The notes beneath the pieces were generated by a model. The model made no database searches. It saw only the letters and a program-made list of their open reading frames with translations, and was not told the origin of the DNA. The position numbers and the translations under genes were made by a program. A stretch of DNA of 64,000 bases from JAHEKD01 sp965204695 (GTDB lineage: Bacteria > Pseudomonadota > Gammaproteobacteria > Arenicellales > JAHEKD01): assembly GCA_965204695.1 (NCBI GenBank), contig OZ242007.1, positions 1,922,001 through 1,986,000 of the forward strand, written 5' to 3'. Shown piece after piece: positions 61,126-64,000 of this stretch; position 1 is the stretch's first letter; the number at the start of each line of letters is the position of its first letter.

Positions 61126-61187
61126 CTATCAGTCAGAGCCAACAAAACGATGGAAACGGCATTCAAAGTAAGAAACTGTCGCAGTAA

Positions 61188-61814
61188 TTAACTGCGTGAT
61201 ACAAAAGCCAACCCTAGTCCAAAGCTTATGAATGTAACACCCAAAACGCGCCTAAAAATTGCTAGGTTCCTTGCTTTATTTAAGGTCGATTGCAATGTGG
61301 CTGCAAATGAGATTAAAAACATATGATTAATAAAACATAGCCCAGCGTAAGTGATTGATAAAATACTGGCTTGGAGAAACAACAAGCTTGGATTTGTAAG
61401 AAAAGACGGAAAAATTGAGGCTAATACAGCTATTGCTTTTGGGTTTGTGACAGAAATGATTAATCCTTCAAGAAATAATTTAAAGCCCGGTGTTTTATCA
61501 CTTGTAACTTGAGTCTGAGTTCGGCCAATAGATTTATCCTTCCAGACTCTAACACCCAGATAAATTAGATATGCTGCACCGATAAACTTGATGCAATTAA
61601 ACAGTATTACTGATGTATTCGTTAGCACACCCAAACCAAAAGACACAACGTAGCCCAGGATCGCCAAGCCTAGTGCATTGCCAGTTGCTGAATAAAGCGT
61701 TGGTCTTGGTCCATGTTTCACCGAGTTTTTGATGGTTAAAAAGACGGCTGGCTCAGGGCTAATAGCTGGAATTAAACTCACCACAACAAAAATTAGCCAA
61801 ATTTCGATACTCAT
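61188..61814 (-). CDS. LysE/RhtB family amino-acid exporter
   Basis: A 208-residue, six-TM exporter. SLIPAISPEPAVFLTIKNSV is the entry motif, GAAYLIYLGVRVWKDKS the centre, and GLIISVTNPKAIAVLASIFPSF the conserved NPK loop. Start ATG 61814 follows AAAGGAA; TTG 61820 is less likely. It is divergent from an Lrp gene, the usual pairing in which Lrp controls the exporter. The homologous gene at 48159 is broken. Confidence 0.9.
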   Translation of the reverse strand: MSIEIWLIFVVVSLIPAISPEPAVFLTIKNSVKHGPRPTLYSATGNALGLAILGYVVSFGLGVLTNTSVILFNCIKFIGAAYLIYLGVRVWKDKSIGRTQTQVTSDKTPGFKLFLEGLIISVTNPKAIAVLASIFPSFLTNPSLLFLQASILSITYAGLCFINHMFLISFAATLQSTLNKARNLAIFRRVLGVTFISFGLGLAFVSRS

Positions 61815-61970
61815 GTACAAATTCCTTTCTCTAATAATGAAAATCTCATGCTCATGATATTAATCAATTGAGCAGAATTAAGATTTTGAATTTCAATTTA
61901 AATCAGTTGTTAAATTTTTTATTTCTCAGCTAGTATTAATTTAATTTCGTTGCAACCACGTTGAGTAGTT

Positions 61971-62429
61971 ATGAATATAGATCGAATCGATAAAGCAATC
62001 TTGAAGCAACTACAACAAAATAACCGATTGTCGAATTTAGATATTGCAGAAAAAGTAGGCTTATCACCACCGGCTTGCCTAAAAAGAACTAAACGCTTAA
62101 GAGAACTGGGTGCAATAGCCGCAGATGTTTCTATCTTATCCCCACAAGTAATTGGCAATCGAATTGACGTTATATTTTTGGTGAAAATGAGCAGTGATTC
62201 ACCAGAAATTTTCCAACGATTCGTAGCTTCAATGAAAAACCACTCAGAAATCACTCAATGTTACCAAGTCGTAGGAGATAGCGACTTCTTATTGATAGCG
62301 TCACTGGCGGATATCGAAAAGTTGGACCAGTTTTCTGGTCATATTCTGCGTGCTGATGATAATGTAAAGAGGTTTAAAACGATTATTTCTAAAAAAAGGA
62401 ACAAATTTACTACTGCTGTCGAGTTTTAG
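61971..62429 (+). CDS. Lrp/AsnC family transcriptional regulator
   Basis: A 152-residue regulator. The N-terminal HTH (IDKAILKQLQQNNRLSNLDI, then VGLSPPACLKRTKRLRELGAI) precedes an AsnC-type RAM ligand domain (HSEITQCYQVVGDSDFLL). It is divergent from the LysE gene across about 156 bp and convergent with the class II aldolase gene. An amino acid effector is likely. Confidence 0.93.
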   Translation: MNIDRIDKAILKQLQQNNRLSNLDIAEKVGLSPPACLKRTKRLRELGAIAADVSILSPQVIGNRIDVIFLVKMSSDSPEIFQRFVASMKNHSEITQCYQVVGDSDFLLIASLADIEKLDQFSGHILRADDNVKRFKTIISKKRNKFTTAVEF

Positions 62430-62463
62430 GTTATCTGACGGTGACGTAAATTAAACCAACAAA

Positions 62464-63267
62464 TCAAAGTTTGTAACAAGCACCCATGCGGTCAAGTTTT
62501 CTCAGCCAACCTTCCCATTGCAGAGAACCATCAAAAGCAAATTGGTTGTTTGAATCTGTGGTGAATTCTTCTGACATGATGTGCGCTTTTTCCAGATCAA
62601 AAGTAAATACTTTCTGTCCGCTTTGCATTGCATCCAGTTGGCAACGGCAGGCATATTCCAGTGTGATAGTCAGAAACAGAACTTCAGCTACATTACGCCC
62701 TGTTACAAATACGCCATGATTGCGAATCATCGCAATATTCTTACTGCCCATTTGTTTAACAACATCAGCAACAGCGTCTTCATCATTACCAATATCACAG
62801 CCCACATAAACAATATTGTTAAACACAATCAGCGCATGCTGGATGACCGGCAATAATCCACCTTCCAATGAGGCAACGACTGTGGCAGCAGGAATATGTG
62901 TGTGAAGCATGCAATTTACATCATCGCGTGCAGTTAATATACCTCTAGCCTGAGCACAAGATGAGTAGTTAAGCGGTCGGCCAGGCCCTGCATCAGGTTC
63001 TTCATCAAAACGAACTTTCACTAATTTCGATGCTTGTACTTCGTCAAAAAACGTACGATAGGTTTTGAGTACGTAGGAATCCGGTTCGCCTTGAACACGA
63101 ACTGCTAACACACCTTCTACCATGTCAGTCAGATTGTAAAGCTCGAGCAGATGGTGACCCGCAGCACATTCAACACGACTGCTCCACTCAGCTTCAGTAA
63201 ATTCATTAGGGATAGATTGATTAGCCTGGTTTACAGTTGTATCCATTGCTATAGCCTCATTGATCAT
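62464..63267 (-). CDS. Class II aldolase/adducin family protein
   Basis: A 267-residue zinc aldolase-fold protein. Metal ligands are MLHTHIPAATVVAS (two His in HTH) and MIRNHGVFVTGRNVAEV (His). The opening EFTEAEWSSRVECAAGHHLLELYNL (two halves) is typical. It may split or epimerise a sugar acid or 3-hydroxyacid. The ATG at 63267 overlaps the stop of the upstream enolase-superfamily gene (ATGA), so it is translationally coupled; ATG 63246 is possible. The pair suggests sugar-acid dehydration then aldol cleavage. Confidence 0.87.
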   Translation of the reverse strand: MINEAIAMDTTVNQANQSIPNEFTEAEWSSRVECAAGHHLLELYNLTDMVEGVLAVRVQGEPDSYVLKTYRTFFDEVQASKLVKVRFDEEPDAGPGRPLNYSSCAQARGILTARDDVNCMLHTHIPAATVVASLEGGLLPVIQHALIVFNNIVYVGCDIGNDEDAVADVVKQMGSKNIAMIRNHGVFVTGRNVAEVLFLTITLEYACRCQLDAMQSGQKVFTFDLEKAHIMSEEFTTDSNNQFAFDGSLQWEGWLRKLDRMGACYKL

Positions 63268-64000
63268 AGTTTGTTCTGAGTGATGTAATCATCATTAAAG
63301 GTAAATCCGTGTCCAGCACGATCAGGGATTAATGCCTCACCCTGTTCAATCCCAATTTTTTCATTAAATAAATGTTCAAACCAATTGACATGCTCAACGC
63401 TGATGCAATTATGTGTAGCACCCGCGATGGACAAACTATACTCGGTGAAAATATGAGTAGATACAGGAATATGATAAGACGCTGCCAACGCCGTGGCTTT
63501 TCTGAACTCACTAAACCCACCCATCCGTTGAAGATCCGGCATTAAGATATCAATACAATCGTTATCAAGCATGTCTTTCATGCCAAAACGCGTGTACTCC
63601 GTTTCGCCACTGGCGATTGGTATATCTACTGCTTGCATTACACGTCGGTGCCCGACTAAGTCATTAGCCGGTACAGGTTCCTCTAACCAGCCAATATCTA
63701 GTGATGCCAGGCCTTGGGCAAGAGCTATTGCTTTTCTTGGTGTCAATGATTGATTGGCATCAGTCAGAATCTCGATGTCTGGCCCAACGCTTTCCCGCAG
63801 CAGCCGTGCCCGCTCAATATCATCTTCAATTCGTTCAGAACCAACACGTAATTTGATAGAGCGAAATCCTTGATTAATAAATTGATTTGCCTCTTCAATC
63901 AGCTCGTCTATCGTATTTCCAAGCCATAAGCCGCTGCTTGCATAAGCCTTGACTCGATCTCGACATGCCCCCCAAATGTGGTAAACAGGCAATCCAGCAT
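63264..64000 (-). CDS. Mandelate racemase/muconate lactonizing enzyme family protein (5' partial)
   Basis: C-terminal part of an enolase-superfamily enzyme; the frame continues past the window end (GLPVYHIWGA is the usual link from the capping domain). Metal ligands are visible: ILTDANQSL (Asp), IGWLEEPVP (Glu) and IASGETEY (Glu). SIKLRVGSE gives a Lys and VSTHIFTEYSLSIAG the His of the MR subgroup. Probably a sugar-acid dehydratase or epimerase. It is co-transcribed with the class II aldolase gene (ATGA overlap). Confidence 0.88.
   Translation of the reverse strand, partial: AGLPVYHIWGACRDRVKAYASSGLWLGNTIDELIEEANQFINQGFRSIKLRVGSERIEDDIERARLLRESVGPDIEILTDANQSLTPRKAIALAQGLASLDIGWLEEPVPANDLVGHRRVMQAVDIPIASGETEYTRFGMKDMLDNDCIDILMPDLQRMGGFSEFRKATALAASYHIPVSTHIFTEYSLSIAGATHNCISVEHVNWFEHLFNEKIGIEQGEALIPDRAGHGFTFNDDYITQNKL

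Noticed and set aside
1..64000. tRNA, rRNA, CRISPR array, prophage or complete IS
   Set aside because: No cloverleaf-like gene, regular spaced repeat, integrase or transposase gene was seen on either strand; only a non-autonomous element and intergenic repeats.

Overview
The window looks like chromosomal DNA from a free-living, probably marine, heterotrophic gammaproteobacterium. This is inferred from gene content: truncated globin, dodecin, GFA and YHS proteins, an ectoine-hydrolase-like enzyme, and many solute-catabolism genes. DNA is moderately AT-rich by eye. No rRNA, tRNA, CRISPR array or complete insertion sequence was seen. Nearly all genes are small catabolic clusters, most beside or divergent from their own regulator (IclR, LysR x3, RpiR, GntR, AraC, TetR, Lrp).

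Layout. 1-10.3 kb: end of a PuuB-like amine oxidase, IclR, an orphan Tat-type family 5 binding protein, LysR, an amidinohydrolase plus an M20 carbamoylase-type hydrolase (a plausible two-step guanidino-to-ureido-to-amine route), a second PuuB-like oxidase with a TauD-type dioxygenase, and a frameshifted LysR. 10.3-15.2 kb: GFA protein, FkbM methyltransferase, thioredoxin-like protein, frameshifted aminotransferase, FMN-binding glutamate-synthase-like protein. 15.2-16.8 kb: a broken DUF4062 gene with a pYEATS-like C-terminus beside an intact BrnT/BrnA pair. 16.8-25.7 kb: enoyl-CoA hydratase, MFS, YHS, AraC, DUF938, YceI, choline-kinase-like, Zn-protease, GFA, nitrilase and RpiR genes.

25.9-34.8 kb: a second orphan Tat-type binding protein, a dimethylglycine/sarcosine-dehydrogenase-like enzyme, then a tight operon of a DoeA-like M24 hydrolase, nitrilase, aspartate dehydrogenase, threonine/hydroxyaspartate-dehydratase-like enzyme and GntR, with two matching operator-like sites upstream. 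35.1-36.6 kb: a TIR protein plus Clp-N-like partner beside the 23-codon stump of a short-chain dehydrogenase. 36.6-45.4 kb: M24, desaturase and NAD-dehydrogenase operon with divergent LysR; dehalogenase plus BesD-like (HxD) dioxygenase; orphan ParE-like remnant; Tat aldo-keto reductase whose start abuts a MITE-like element; HD protein, DUF2784 and cupin. 45.6-51.8 kb: two glycosyltransferases, LysE pseudogene, FkbM, AlkD-like, globin, prephenate dehydratase, dodecin. 52.1-64 kb: a two-component flavin monooxygenase/ALDH operon, YHS, metal-complete M24, MFS, TetR with a 28-bp palindrome, SnoaL-like protein, LysE/Lrp pair, and a class II aldolase/enolase-superfamily pair running off the end.

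Two themes stand out. First, catabolism of small nitrogenous solutes: C-N hydrolases, amine oxidases and M24 hydrolases without transporter permeases in view. Second, gene decay: frameshifts in LysR, aminotransferase, DUF4062 and LysE genes, plus truncated SDR and toxin genes. Some single-base shifts could be sequencing errors. The LysE gene (frameshift plus in-frame stop) and the SDR stump are harder to explain that way. The most notable accessory loci are the TIR/Clp-N-like pair at the SDR breakpoint and the DUF4062/BrnTA spot.
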